Part shown: in pieces, positions 8,944 through 18,700 of the stretch
Position numbering within the stretch: position 1 is the first letter of the stretch
Layout of the letters: the number at the start of each line of letters is the position of its first letter
From: JAPLJM01 sp963708515
GTDB lineage: Bacteria; Desulfobacterota; Syntrophia; Syntrophales; Fen-1087
Assembly (NCBI GenBank): GCA_963708515.1
Contig: CAVPSX010000021.1
Location: 248,001 to 312,000, forward strand
Length of the DNA: 64,000 bases
Reading direction: 5' to 3'
Made by a program: the position numbers and the translations under genes
The notes under the pieces: generated by a model
Databases searched by the model: none
Told to the model about the DNA's origin: nothing
What the model saw: only the letters and a program-made list of their open reading frames with translations

Positions 8944-9129
8944 TCAGCGTCTTGTGCTGAGGTTCTTGATGACCGAAAAGATGGATTCCACCTCTTCTCC
9001 CAACACCGCCGGCGATCTGTTAAGGCATTTTGCCGAGTTGCCGGCTTCTTTCAGGTATGTCGTTAGCGTCCGTATTGTGGCTCCTCTCAACGGCAGGTCT
9101 GCCGGCATCTGATCTCTCAACTTTCCCAT
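8944..9129 (-). pseudogene. Remnant of a tyrosine recombinase (integrase), N-terminal piece only
   Basis: Sixty-one codons from ATG 9129 (MGKLRDQM, LPLRGATIRTL, YLKEAGNSAKCLNRSPAVLGEE) match the SAM-like N-terminal domain of common phage-type integrases. The catalytic domain (R..HxxR..Y) is absent, and the next few codons already diverge. It is the only sign of a former mobile element gene in this stretch. Confidence 0.55.
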
Positions 9130-9434
9130 CGTACAATCTCTTTTGTCCATAGATTCCCGCCGGCTCATGCCGACGGGATGAAAAAAGAAACGGCATGGAG
9201 ATTCGACTTGATCGGCAAGCGACAACAAAAAGTGTATGTTGAATATTCGGAGGGATTGGTTTATCTTGCACCACCAAAGAATGATAAGCGGGGGTTACCG
9301 CACAGCGGTTAAGCTACAAGCGGCCGTCAGGCTGTTCATACATATGATCCGATAAACAACGCCGGTTGAGATCCGCCGAACGGCTTAAAATATCATATGC
9401 ACAGACGTCATCCTGTCGTGGAGAATTCTGTTTG
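9130..9434. other. Intergenic region behind the integrase remnant
   Basis: No gene supported. It holds a short inverted repeat (ACCGC-ACA-GCGGT, around 9297) and then the upstream region of the hydrolase gene. Confidence 0.4.
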
Positions 9435-10394
9435 ATGCGCTGTCTTCGAAAATGCCTGTATCTGATTGCATGTGTGCTGTTTTGTGCGATCTTCCTGGGT
9501 TGCGGCCTGTTCGTGGACGTGATTCCCGAAGGGCAGATGCTCGGACAAACAGCGAGGGATCGTTTCACAACAATTGATGGGGTCCGCTATCACTACACCG
9601 AATATCCGGCGCCCGGCAGGGATGTGCTGCTCATCCACGGCTTCGCCTCTTCGACCTATACCTGGGAGAAGGTGGCTCCCTCGCTCCAGCAGCGGGGGTA
9701 TCATGTCTGGGCTCTGGATATGAAAGGCTTCGGCTGGTCGGACAAGCCGGGGGGCGCCGCCTATGATCCTGTAACACTGACGGAAGAGGTCCGCAAATGG
9801 ATGGACGCCGTGGGCCTGAAGAATGCGGTACTTGCCGGCAATTCCCTGGGGGGCGGCGTGGCATGGCTCATGGCCCTGCTGCATCCCGACAAAGTCCAGA
9901 GCCTGATTCTGGTGGACGCGGCTGCCTATCCCATCAAAATGCCGCTTATCATGCGGCTGTCCGGTCTGCCGCTGTCCGCCGGTGTGACAAAGCTGTGCTT
10001 CAGCCCATGGATCGTTCGCCGGGGGCTGCTGGAGGTCTACCATGACAAGGACCGAATCACGAACGAACAGGTGGGCGCCTATTATGACCGGCTGCGTACG
10101 AAAAATGCCCTGAATGCCCAGATCTCCGTGGTGAAGGCCCTGGATCTCACAAAATACGAAAAATACATCGGGAGAATTCCGGAAATTAAAACCAGGGCTC
10201 TCATCATCTGGGGAGAGAATGACCGGTGGATTCCCCTGCACGTCGGCCAGCGGCTCAACAAAGAACTGCCGGCCTCCACGCTCGCGGTGATCGCGTCATG
10301 CGGCCATATCCCTCAAGAGGAATATCCGGATGTGACGGCAAAACTCATGGCGGAGTTCATTGCGGCCGTGCCGTTGGAAAACATCATCCAGTGA
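9435..10394 (+). CDS. Alpha/beta hydrolase lipoprotein
   Basis: About 319 residues from ATG 9435, with a lipoprotein signal (CVLFCAIFLGCG, Cys near residue 23). The fold is a standard alpha/beta hydrolase: oxyanion region LLIHGFASSTYTWEK, nucleophile elbow GNSLGGG, acid in WGENDRWIP and catalytic His in CGHIPQEEYPD. Substrate unknown; esterases, epoxide hydrolases and haloalkane dehalogenase-like enzymes share this pattern. It ends just before a dispersed repeat. The start was chosen because the signal peptide begins there and GGAG lies 12 bases upstream. Confidence 0.85.
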   Translation: MRCLRKCLYLIACVLFCAIFLGCGLFVDVIPEGQMLGQTARDRFTTIDGVRYHYTEYPAPGRDVLLIHGFASSTYTWEKVAPSLQQRGYHVWALDMKGFGWSDKPGGAAYDPVTLTEEVRKWMDAVGLKNAVLAGNSLGGGVAWLMALLHPDKVQSLILVDAAAYPIKMPLIMRLSGLPLSAGVTKLCFSPWIVRRGLLEVYHDKDRITNEQVGAYYDRLRTKNALNAQISVVKALDLTKYEKYIGRIPEIKTRALIIWGENDRWIPLHVGQRLNKELPASTLAVIASCGHIPQEEYPDVTAKLMAEFIAAVPLENIIQ

Positions 10395-10405
10395 GCGTTT
10401 TGCAC

Positions 10406-10557
10406 AAATCGGTGAAAAATGGTTTGCAGGCGTCGCATCAAAGATTTTTCGATTTTCCGGAGATTAAACTAATTTATTGATTTTATCCATATTAGGATAT
10501 TATCATATTTCATATGAAAAAATTTTGAGCCGCGGCGAAGCCATATTTCAAGGTCTC
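10406..10557 (+). repeat. Dispersed MITE-like repeat, family A, copy 1 (full length)
   Basis: The left arm begins with GGTGAAAAATGG and the right arm ends with the inverse of GAAAAATGGCTTCGCCGC (here slightly altered) plus AAGGTCTC. The A/T-rich centre includes TTGATTTTATCC, which recurs in other copies. It lies between the hydrolase and XRE genes. Confidence 0.75.
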
Positions 10558-10603
10558 GCGATCAGTCATACCGAAGGGGAACCCTGGAGAAAGGAGAGGC
10601 CAT

Positions 10604-11341
10604 ATGCCTGCCAAAAAAACGACCGTGCCTCGGGACAGCAGGGCAAAACGGACAGGAGAGCTTTCCCGCAAACATAAGACGAATAAGAAAATAAGGCCCG
10701 GCACACCGCCTGACACAGAACCTTCCCTCCTGCTGCAAGTCGCATCGCTGGCGACACACGCCTTGAAGCTTGCCGCGAAGGCAGGCGACGCCTCATGGCA
10801 GGTCGGCAAGGCGATCCTGCTGGCGACCTCTCCCGAAAATGCGAAGATGATGCAGGAAACCGGGGCCGGTCTGAAGGATCTCAGAGAACTGGCCGGACTG
10901 ACCCGTTCTGAACTGTCCGAGGCCTTGGATCTGTCCGATCAGTCTCTGCTGGAAGCCGTCGAAAACGGCACGGCTACGCTTTCTTTTGAATTGATCCTGC
11001 GCCTGGCCGCCGTGCTGGCCCGGCATGATCCCGTTCCCTTTATTATCCGGTTCACGCGAACCTATAATCCCGAAATCTGGGGCATGCTCGAAAAGTGGGG
11101 CATCGGCCGGATTCCCGTGCATCTGGAAAGAGAGCGACAGTTCATAAACATCTACCGCAGCCATGATGCAGCCCGGAAATTGTCTGACGAGGGCTTTGCG
11201 CGTGTATTGCATTTCACGCGGGCTGCCTTTGAAATGGCCCTGCATTTTTCGTTGCAGCCGCAGACCCCGGAAAGCCATGACACGCAAGGCAGAAAAGCGA
11301 AGAAGCACCTGAAGGGCCGCTCAGATTCAATTATTGCATAA
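10604..11341 (+). CDS. XRE-type helix-turn-helix protein
   Basis: 245 residues. A Lys/Arg-rich tail of about 35 residues precedes a helical region, then an XRE/Cro-type helix-turn-helix near residues 90-135 (LKDLRELAGLTRSELSEAL, SLLEAVENGTATLSFELIL). The rest is helical and unassigned. GAAAGGAGAGG lies just upstream of the ATG. The gene sits exactly between two direct copies of repeat family A, and its TAA lies in the GCATAACCG left end of the second copy. It may therefore have moved as a repeat-flanked cassette. Target genes unknown. Confidence 0.8.
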   Translation: MPAKKTTVPRDSRAKRTGELSRKHKTNKKIRPGTPPDTEPSLLLQVASLATHALKLAAKAGDASWQVGKAILLATSPENAKMMQETGAGLKDLRELAGLTRSELSEALDLSDQSLLEAVENGTATLSFELILRLAAVLARHDPVPFIIRFTRTYNPEIWGMLEKWGIGRIPVHLERERQFINIYRSHDAARKLSDEGFARVLHFTRAAFEMALHFSLQPQTPESHDTQGRKAKKHLKGRSDSIIA

Positions 11342-11492
11342 CCGATGAAAAATGGTTCGCAAGCGGCAAATCAAAGGTTTTCCGCCTTTCCAGAGAGGGC
11401 GTTAACCGCTCGCAATATGTCATGATTAAGACTGGTTGTCTTCTTAGCGGAAAAGATTTTTGAGCCGCGGCGAGCCATTTTTCATTCGTCTC
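11337..11492 (+). repeat. Dispersed MITE-like repeat, family A, copy 2 (full length)
   Basis: The left end GCATAACCGATGAAAAATGG and the right arm (TTGAGCCGCGGCGAGCC, then TTTTTCATTCGTCTC) match the other copies. The internal sequence is different. It lies in the same orientation as copy 1, with the XRE gene between them. Confidence 0.75.
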
Positions 11493-11519
11493 AGATCCAT
11501 GAACCCGAAGGAGTCATAG

Positions 11520-13202
11520 ATGCGCATTCGCAAGATGGGATTCATCCCGAGGACATACCGCAACCTGGACCGTTACCGGCAGATTCTGACGATCCTGTTC
11601 AAATACGGATTTGACAGCATGCTCAACCGGCTAAATCTGGGTTCCTATTTTGAATCGGGCATGCAGATGATCTCCCGGAATCGCCGCGAACGCGTCGAAG
11701 GGCTGACCGACTATGAACGTCTGCGCATGGCCTGCGAGGAACTGGGACCGACATTTATCAAGATGGGGCAGATCCTGTCAACGCGGTCCGATCTCATCCC
11801 CGGCGATCTTGTCCGGGAACTGACGAAACTCCAGGACAACGTCCCCCCGTTCCCTTTCGTGCAAGTCAGGGAAATCGTCGAACAGGAGCTCTGCGCGTCC
11901 CTCGATGTCCTGTTTGCGCATTTCGACGAGCAGCCGCTGGCCGCGGCCTCCATCGGTCAGGTGCACCGGGCGCGGCTCGTCACGGGCGAGGACGTGATCA
12001 TCAAGGTTCAGCGGCCCGGCATCCGCAAAATTATTGAAGTGGATCTGGAAATCCTCTTTCACCTGGCCACGTTGATGGAAAAAAACATCGAAGAGGCGGA
12101 AATCTACCGTCCTACCAGGGTCGTCGATGAATTTGCCCGCAGCATCGAAAAGGAAGTCAATTACAAGATTGAAGCCCAGTACGCCGAACGTTTCGCCCGG
12201 CAATTCGCCGGAAATGAAGCGATTTACGTTCCGCGCATCTTCAATGAAACCACCACGGGCCGGATTCTGACCATGGAGTATGTGGACGGCATCAAGGCGT
12301 CCGACATCGAGCTGCTGGACAAGGCCGGCCTGGATCGCAAGCTCATTGCCGCCAGAGGCGCGGACGTCACCTTCGAGCAGATCTTCAAGCACGGTTTCTT
12401 TCATGCCGATCCGCATCCCGGAAACATCTGTATCCTGCCCGGAAACGTCATCTGCTACCTCGATTTCGGCATGATGGGCTACATCGACAAACGCTCCATG
12501 GAAACTTTCGCCGATATCATCATCGGCTACGTCCGCCGCGATGAGGCAGCCATCGCCGACGCCGTCATGCGGATCGTCGAATGGGACGATCCGCCGGACC
12601 GCCGCGCCCTGGAAAGCGACATTGCCAGCTTTGTCGACCTCTATCTGTACAAGCCCTTGAAGGATATGCACATGGGTGAAATACTGCAGGAATTCCTTGA
12701 TCTGTTTGCGCGGCACCGGCTGCGGCTGCCGCCGGACATCTTCTTCATGATCAAGGCGATGACCGAGGTCGAGGGGCTCGGCCTGATGTTAGATCCGGAT
12801 TTCAATATGGTCGAGAAAGTCGAACCCTTCATCAAAGACCTCCAGATGCAGCGCATCCACCCGAAAAAACTCATGGGCGACTTTCTGGCATCCAGCAACA
12901 TGTTGAAGGGTGTTCCGTTTGAGCTTTACGACCTTCTGAAGCAACTCAAGAGTGGAAAAGCGAGATTCGGCGTGGACCATCAGGGCTTTGAACCGCTGAT
13001 TTTCGGGATGGAGCGGTCATCGAACAGGATCTCCTTTGCCCTGATCATTGCGGCGCTGATAATCGGATCGTCATTAATCATGATGGCGCGTTCGGGCCCC
13101 AGTCTTTTTGGCCTTCCATTGCTTGGACTGCTGGGATACGCGTTTGCCGGCGTTTTAGGCCTCTGGCTGCTGGTGTGGATCCGTCGCTCAGGCAGGCTGT
13201 GA
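11520..13202 (+). CDS. UbiB/ABC1-family atypical kinase
   Basis: 560 residues, typical for UbiB. Visible motifs are the KxGQ segment (TFIKMGQILSTRSDLIPGD), the Ala-rich loop (AAASIGQVHRARL), the invariant Lys in VIIKVQRPGI, the catalytic loop HADPHPGNI and the metal motif YLDFGMMG. Two transmembrane helices end the protein (FALIIAALIIGSSLIM and GLLGYAFAGVLGLWLLVW), as in membrane-bound UbiB. The family is an ATPase linked to ubiquinone or other isoprenoid quinone metabolism. Here the substrate is unknown. GAAGGAG precedes the ATG. Confidence 0.93.
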   Translation: MRIRKMGFIPRTYRNLDRYRQILTILFKYGFDSMLNRLNLGSYFESGMQMISRNRRERVEGLTDYERLRMACEELGPTFIKMGQILSTRSDLIPGDLVRELTKLQDNVPPFPFVQVREIVEQELCASLDVLFAHFDEQPLAAASIGQVHRARLVTGEDVIIKVQRPGIRKIIEVDLEILFHLATLMEKNIEEAEIYRPTRVVDEFARSIEKEVNYKIEAQYAERFARQFAGNEAIYVPRIFNETTTGRILTMEYVDGIKASDIELLDKAGLDRKLIAARGADVTFEQIFKHGFFHADPHPGNICILPGNVICYLDFGMMGYIDKRSMETFADIIIGYVRRDEAAIADAVMRIVEWDDPPDRRALESDIASFVDLYLYKPLKDMHMGEILQEFLDLFARHRLRLPPDIFFMIKAMTEVEGLGLMLDPDFNMVEKVEPFIKDLQMQRIHPKKLMGDFLASSNMLKGVPFELYDLLKQLKSGKARFGVDHQGFEPLIFGMERSSNRISFALIIAALIIGSSLIMMARSGPSLFGLPLLGLLGYAFAGVLGLWLLVWIRRSGRL

Positions 13203-13224
13203 GGGTCTTGATCCCTTTACCCCA

Positions 13225-13542
13225 TCACATTCCAGCTTCCGGCTCTGCTATGATCTTCATCTTCATCGACCACCCGGTGCGATCCGTCCTGATATTTCTG
13301 CAGTCCAGATGATACTGGAACTCGAAAGCAATTTTCCCCTGATTCACACCATCCTGCTCGACCCTGAATCCTTTTACGGTCCCCCCGTAAAAAGAAGCTT
13401 CCTGTCGCTCTTTATGAAAAAATATTTTGCCGCCGACAAGCTCTTTGGCCTTGCTTTCTTTGAGTTTCCAACCGCCGCTTTCCCAGATATTGTCTCGCAA
13501 CTTCTTGAAATTATTCATCTTTTCTATTACATGTATTTTCAT
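13225..13542 (-). CDS. Conserved hypothetical small protein
   Basis: 105 residues from ATG 13542, which has AAGGGG upstream; the longer frame runs through a terminator. The protein is charged, with no signal peptide or membrane segment (MNNFKKLRDNIWESGGW, GGKIFFHKERQEASFYGG). I do not recognise a domain. It is downstream of a terminator and so probably has its own promoter. Confidence 0.6.
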   Translation of the reverse strand: MKIHVIEKMNNFKKLRDNIWESGGWKLKESKAKELVGGKIFFHKERQEASFYGGTVKGFRVEQDGVNQGKIAFEFQYHLDCRNIRTDRTGWSMKMKIIAEPEAGM

Positions 13543-13579
13543 CTTGGTTCCCCTTTTAAGTTCAAGTTTTATCCTTCGT

Positions 13580-13620
13580 GAAAATAAACAAGCCCTGTCT
13601 CTTTGTAATGGACAGGGCTT
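13580..13620 (-). terminator. Rho-independent terminator
   Basis: Ten-base stem AAGCCCTGTC/GACAGGGCTT (13590-13599 and 13611-13620) with an 11-base loop. On the minus strand it is followed by GTTTATTTTC. It would stop transcripts from the membrane protein genes to its right. Confidence 0.7.
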
Positions 13621-13754
13621 CAATCATTTCCGCGGTTTCCCTATTTGGGAAGAGGAGTCATCAACTTTTATCAGTGATGTCGATTACATTGAATGTCAGG
13701 CTACGCCTGATACAAGGATAAGTCAAGATAATTATAACGGCTCATTTTTCGAGT

Positions 13755-15314
13755 TTACGAACGGGGCAATGATGTGCGGCGCCGTTTCTGTTTTCGGTTG
13801 CTTTGCTTTTTCGGTCCCGCAGGAACATCCGGCCGGGACAAAAACTGATCCACCTTCCGGATGACGCCGCGCACCACGGCCTGTTCGGGGGTGCGCACGA
13901 CCATGAAGCACAGGAAAACGGCGCTGGGCCATAACTGGATGAAAAGGCGGTTCAGGGAGGTCAGCAGGTGCCAGCGCAGGTCGTGCGGCGTAATCAGGTA
14001 GATCCCGAAATAACCGGCCAGCATGAGGATTAAAACAGTGGCGGCGGTCAGCAAGGCGGGCCGGTCCTGCCCATGCGTCCGGACGCCCATGAGGATCAGA
14101 TACAGCCCCAGCAGCGCAATACCGGCGACACCGGGATTGAAACGGAAGCCCTCACGGATGTTGACAATGCCCTGGGTAAAGGTCAGGGCCGTCTGAACAT
14201 AAGCGGCAAGAATCTGTCCGTATCTTGGCCAATGCATCAGTCTTTCGATTACCGGTTGCAGGCCCTGGCCTGTAAAAATATCGGAAGCCGGAGCCAGGTG
14301 CAGCTTGAAGACGGCTATGACGATCAAAACTGGCAGGGCGCCGGCCACAAACCATGCGGTCTGGCGCAATGCCCGGCGCCAGCCGATGCTGCGGATGATC
14401 CATGCGAAACGGACCGGCGGTACGCAAAGCAAAAACAGGAGCCCTTCATTCTTCGTCCAGGCGGCCAGCGCGGCGGTTAATCCGGCGAGCATCAGGGTAC
14501 AGTCATGCCGTTCGGAAAACCGGTCATGGAGAAAGAACGCCACCAGCGTGGCCAGAAAGAAAAAAGCCAGCGGAAGATCGGCGAACTGATAGGCGCCCAT
14601 GTCCAGGAAGTAAGGACTGCCCATCAGGACCAGTCCGGCCAGATACCCTTGAGGCCGGCTGCGCAGGATTGCCAGCGAGAAAACCATCAGGCCGGTGACA
14701 GCGAGCGTGAACACAACGGACAGGAGAATCGGCCCGTAAAGGGTTTCAATGCCCGTGTATTTCCACATGCGCACGACGGACAGCGGCACCAGCAGCGGAT
14801 AATCCGGGTGCGTCCAGTCCAGCCCGCTGGACAGGAAATCAAGCCAGCGGTCGCCGCCCCGCAGGATGAATCTCGCGTGCAGGTTCCAGATCACCCAGGC
14901 GTCCCATTTGCCGTGAGGTTCCTTCAAAAAAGCGATGGCGATGGCAATCAAGCCGGAAATCAGCGTTCCACCGAACAGGACCGGAAAGATCAGACGGTAT
15001 TTCAGGGGGATGTTTTCCTCCGGCCGCAGGAGCCCTTCCCGGCGCAAGAACCCTTTTTGATACAGAAATATCGTCAGGGCAATCAAAACAACGGCGAGCG
15101 CCGCATCCAAATAGACGAGCACGCCCGCATGGGCGGGCAGCATCGCTACAAAATAGAGACAGGACAGGACGCCCAGGCCGACGCCGGCGGCCAGGCTCAG
15201 ATGAAAAAGCCCGGTTGCGGCGTCGAAACGACGCGGCGGAAAACACAGGAGGGTCAGCATCAGGCCGGCAAGCAGGGGGATCAGGATGGACAGGAACAAC
15301 AACAGAAAAGTCAT
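13755..15314 (-). CDS. Polytopic membrane protein, glycosyltransferase family 39/83-like
   Basis: 519 residues with about a dozen hydrophobic segments. A conserved loop reads GKWDAWVIWNLHARFIL, then DWTHPDYPLLVPL. That text is common in GT-C fold transferases that use lipid-linked sugars (dolichyl-phosphate-mannose-type and ArnT-like). The C-terminus is basic (KKQSNRKQKRRR). Its start overlaps the stop of the next gene upstream by four bases. Donor and acceptor cannot be read from the sequence. Confidence 0.7.
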   Translation of the reverse strand: MTFLLLFLSILIPLLAGLMLTLLCFPPRRFDAATGLFHLSLAAGVGLGVLSCLYFVAMLPAHAGVLVYLDAALAVVLIALTIFLYQKGFLRREGLLRPEENIPLKYRLIFPVLFGGTLISGLIAIAIAFLKEPHGKWDAWVIWNLHARFILRGGDRWLDFLSSGLDWTHPDYPLLVPLSVVRMWKYTGIETLYGPILLSVVFTLAVTGLMVFSLAILRSRPQGYLAGLVLMGSPYFLDMGAYQFADLPLAFFFLATLVAFFLHDRFSERHDCTLMLAGLTAALAAWTKNEGLLFLLCVPPVRFAWIIRSIGWRRALRQTAWFVAGALPVLIVIAVFKLHLAPASDIFTGQGLQPVIERLMHWPRYGQILAAYVQTALTFTQGIVNIREGFRFNPGVAGIALLGLYLILMGVRTHGQDRPALLTAATVLILMLAGYFGIYLITPHDLRWHLLTSLNRLFIQLWPSAVFLCFMVVRTPEQAVVRGVIRKVDQFLSRPDVPAGPKKQSNRKQKRRRTSLPRS

Positions 15315-15778
15315 CGGCGTCCCTCTCTGCGATACAGCATCACGCCGTCGCCGAAATCATGCAGCGGCGTCAATCCCTTTTTTCTGATCCACGCCGGGTC
15401 TGCCGGCCCATCGAGAAAATTGCCGACGACCAGCGGATAATCGGGGCTGTTATAGACAAAAACCGGCGCCAGTGTATATTGCGTCAGATAGTACTGCGCC
15501 AGGAACTCGACATTGAGGAGATTGCGCTCATCGAGAAACAGTTTTTCATTCTCGACCGTGGTGACGTAACCCAGCACCTGCGTCGGCGGCATGATTTTCC
15601 TGATTTGCTCAATGCGCTGCTCATGAATGGAAACAGGGTCCGCCTGCGGCAAATTCGGATAGTGCTGGACCCTTGAAAAAAGCAGGTTAAGATTCGCAAA
15701 CACGGCCACGGCGATCAGCAGGACCAGTGCCGCTATGATCCGGTATTGCTGAAAAAAAACATGGAATTTATGCGTCAC
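15311..15778 (-). CDS. Membrane-anchored hypothetical protein
   Basis: 155 residues. One N-terminal transmembrane helix (IIAALVLLIAVAVFANLNLLF) is followed by an extracytoplasmic domain I do not recognise (VLGYVTTVENEKLFLDER, QYTLAPVFVYNSPDYPLVVG). Four-base overlaps at both ends tie it to the M16C protease gene and the GT-C-like gene. Such short partners of GT39-type proteins often carry a substrate-recognition or stem domain; that is inference. Confidence 0.65.
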   Translation of the reverse strand: MTHKFHVFFQQYRIIAALVLLIAVAVFANLNLLFSRVQHYPNLPQADPVSIHEQRIEQIRKIMPPTQVLGYVTTVENEKLFLDERNLLNVEFLAQYYLTQYTLAPVFVYNSPDYPLVVGNFLDGPADPAWIRKKGLTPLHDFGDGVMLYRREGRR

Positions 15779-18700
15779 GGCAACCTCTCGATCGTCAGTT
15801 TCGAAGGCAGGGTTTCATTGGCCCGGATCAACCGCTCCTCGGAGGCGTAAACGGCCACGACAGCCGACACCGCGGCCGGCAGAAAATAACGGGCCGCTGT
15901 CTCCTGCAACTGCTCTGACGTCACGGTGAGAACCCCGTCGCGGAAGGCCTGGCGATCTGCGTCGGTCAGACCGGCAAAGGTGCGGATCAGGGCCGTGAAC
16001 CCCCGTCCGGCCGGATCCATGGGCCGGTCCAGGGCGCCGATGGCGCCGACAACAGCCTTTTCGAGATCCTCCGCCGTGATGCGTTCATTGATCATGGTAT
16101 CGACGGCTCTGCGGTAAACATCAAGGGTTTCAAGCAGATGCGGGTCCCGATAGGACAGGAAGGCGAACAGGCCGTTCATGGGGTCATACTGGCACATGCC
16201 GCCGTAAGCGCCGCCCTGCACGCGGATATGCTTATACAGATAGCCGCTGGAGAGCTGCCGGGAAAGCACCCACAGGGGCGCGGCCATCGGATCGGTGTAG
16301 GTGGGCGCTTTCATGACCCGGGCCACATAGCAGACCTGTGCGGGGATCGCAACGCCGGCATCCCGCGCTTGCAATTCCGGTATGGAAGCCCGCCCCGCCG
16401 GTCCTCCACCCGGCAGGCGTGACAGCAGACTTTCTGTCGCTTTGCCGAGCAGGCGAAGCCCCTCGGCGTCACCGGTCAGATTGAGCGTGAGCCGTTCGCG
16501 TTGAAAAATCAAGTCCTTCAGGCGTAGCAGCTTGCCCTGGAAGGCCTCCTTCGGGTCATTGAATGCCTGCATCATATTTGTGAGCAGTTCAAGCTGGGTC
16601 TTGCCGGTCCACTGCTCATCACGGAACGCGGCCACGGACAGCGACGCGCCTGCCGAGCGCCTGGCAAAGAGGTGGCCGGAGGGAATCACGGCGGCGTGCA
16701 GTCTGTTTTTCTTTTCCGCCAGCAGATCCCGCATGCGGGTCTCATCGGACAGGTCGCCCGCGGTGAGCACATCGGCCAGAATATCCACCGCCTCGCCGAT
16801 ATGACGATGCAGGGCGCGCACGCGGAAGATCATCTTCTGCCAGTGTTTTTCATCTGAAACGGCATCCCGCGATGGGGCGGACAAAGACGGGCCGGCGGTT
16901 TCTTCCCGGACATTTCGCGTGTGAGCGTCGGCGAGAAGCCCGGCAGAGAGGCTGCTGCCGAGCCCGCCGGTTTTCAGGGCAATCCGCTTGGCCAACTGTT
17001 CGTAATCGAGGCCGGCAGCTCCCATGTTGGTCATGAACTTTCCCAGCAAAGGCAGATACGGCTGCATATCCTCCGGGATATCGGCAATGTCGAAGGCCAG
17101 ATCCAGATAGGCGATCCCGTTGGTGAAGAGCTCATGGCTCAAGGCGGGAACACCACCGAGGTTGAGCCGCTCCGTGGGAATCGTCTCCACCGCCCTTTCG
17201 AGATCCCGGACGTTGAGCCTGGGCAGGCAGTCCAGCGCTTCCGGCCCATCCGCCTTCGCCTGGAACGATTTCAGGGCCTCGGCGTCTCTGCGAATCTTCT
17301 CGATGGCGTCCGCCGGGAGGGTCGCCTTGATCCCGGACATCCTGTTTCTGAAGGAGGCTTCCTGCTCGTCGAGATAGCCCGGAGACGGCTCCATGACGGA
17401 CAGCAGCCTGTGCGGGTTTTCCAGGAACCATTTCCGGACCACATCCTCAAAGAGCGCCGGATGTTCTGCCCAGCGGCAGCGCACCGCTTCGATGAGCCGC
17501 GGGAAATTGAGGCCGGCCAGCGGGTCTCCGTCGTAGAGCCAGGTGTGAAAGACCCGTCCCATGAGCGTGATCCCATAGGGAAAGGTCCCGCGCTGGATTT
17601 CCTTTCCCTGAAATTCCACCTGGTGGAGCGTCCCTTCGATAAGCTCCCGGTCGAAGCCGTCCCCGGCCACGCGCCGCAACGTATCGATGATAAGTCTTTC
17701 AATTTGTTGAGCTTTTTGCGGCTCCGTGCCGCGCAGCCCGACGGCGAACACGATCTGTTTGAGGTCGCGCTCCAGGCCCGTGACGGGCGACAGATCCTCG
17801 CCCAGGCCCGAATCGATCAGGGCCTTGCGCAGGGGGCCGGCCGCGCTGCCCACGAGGGCGCCGGCCGTGATCTGAAGCAGCAGGGCCGTGTCATGGTCGG
17901 TGTTTTCCGACAGCATCCAGCCCACATTGACGGTGGTCTTTTTCTGCATGCTTTCCGCTTTTTCCACGGGATAATAACCGCGCACTGCCGATGGTGCGTC
18001 CCACCGGGGCTGGCTCGGAATTTCCGAATCGACCTGAACCCGCTCAAAACCGGACAAGATTTCTTCGAGAAAGATCAGATGATCCGCCGTGGGAATATCT
18101 CCATATAGGAACCAGTAGGCGTTTGACGGGGAATAATAGGCCCGGTGAAACGCTTTGAATTGCTCGTAGGTCAGCGAGGGAATCGCCTCCGGGCTGCCGC
18201 CGGAATCGCAGGCGTAGGGCGTATCGGGATAGAGGTTCTCCTGCAGCGCCTTGTACATCAGGCTGTCCTGCGAAGAATACGCCCCTTTCATTTCATTATA
18301 AACAATCCCCGAAACGATCAGGTCGCTGCCCGGATCCTCCGGATCGGCCAGCTCAAAATGGTGTCCTTCCTGGGCAAAGGTCTGCCAGAGCAGCCGGGGG
18401 CGCAGGACCAGGTCGGTATAGACGCGGGCCAGGTTGAAATAATCCGCCCGGACCTGGCTGGCCACGGGGTAAATGGTCTTGTCGGGATAGGTAAAGGCAT
18501 TGAGGAAGGTCTGCAGCGTTCCCTTGAGCAGTTCGTTGAAGGCGTCCTTGAGCGGATAACGTTCCGAACCGGCCAGGACGCTGTGTTCGAGGATATGCGG
18601 CAGACCCGTGGAATCCGGCGGCGGGGTGCGGAAAGCAATGGCATAGAGGTTTTCGCGGTCTTCGCAATGAAGGTGCAGGACTCTGGCGCCAGTCCGTTCG

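Noticed and set aside
16921..18108. Plus-strand frame of 395 codons opposite the M16C protease gene
   Set aside because: No homology seen and wholly covered by the protease gene.
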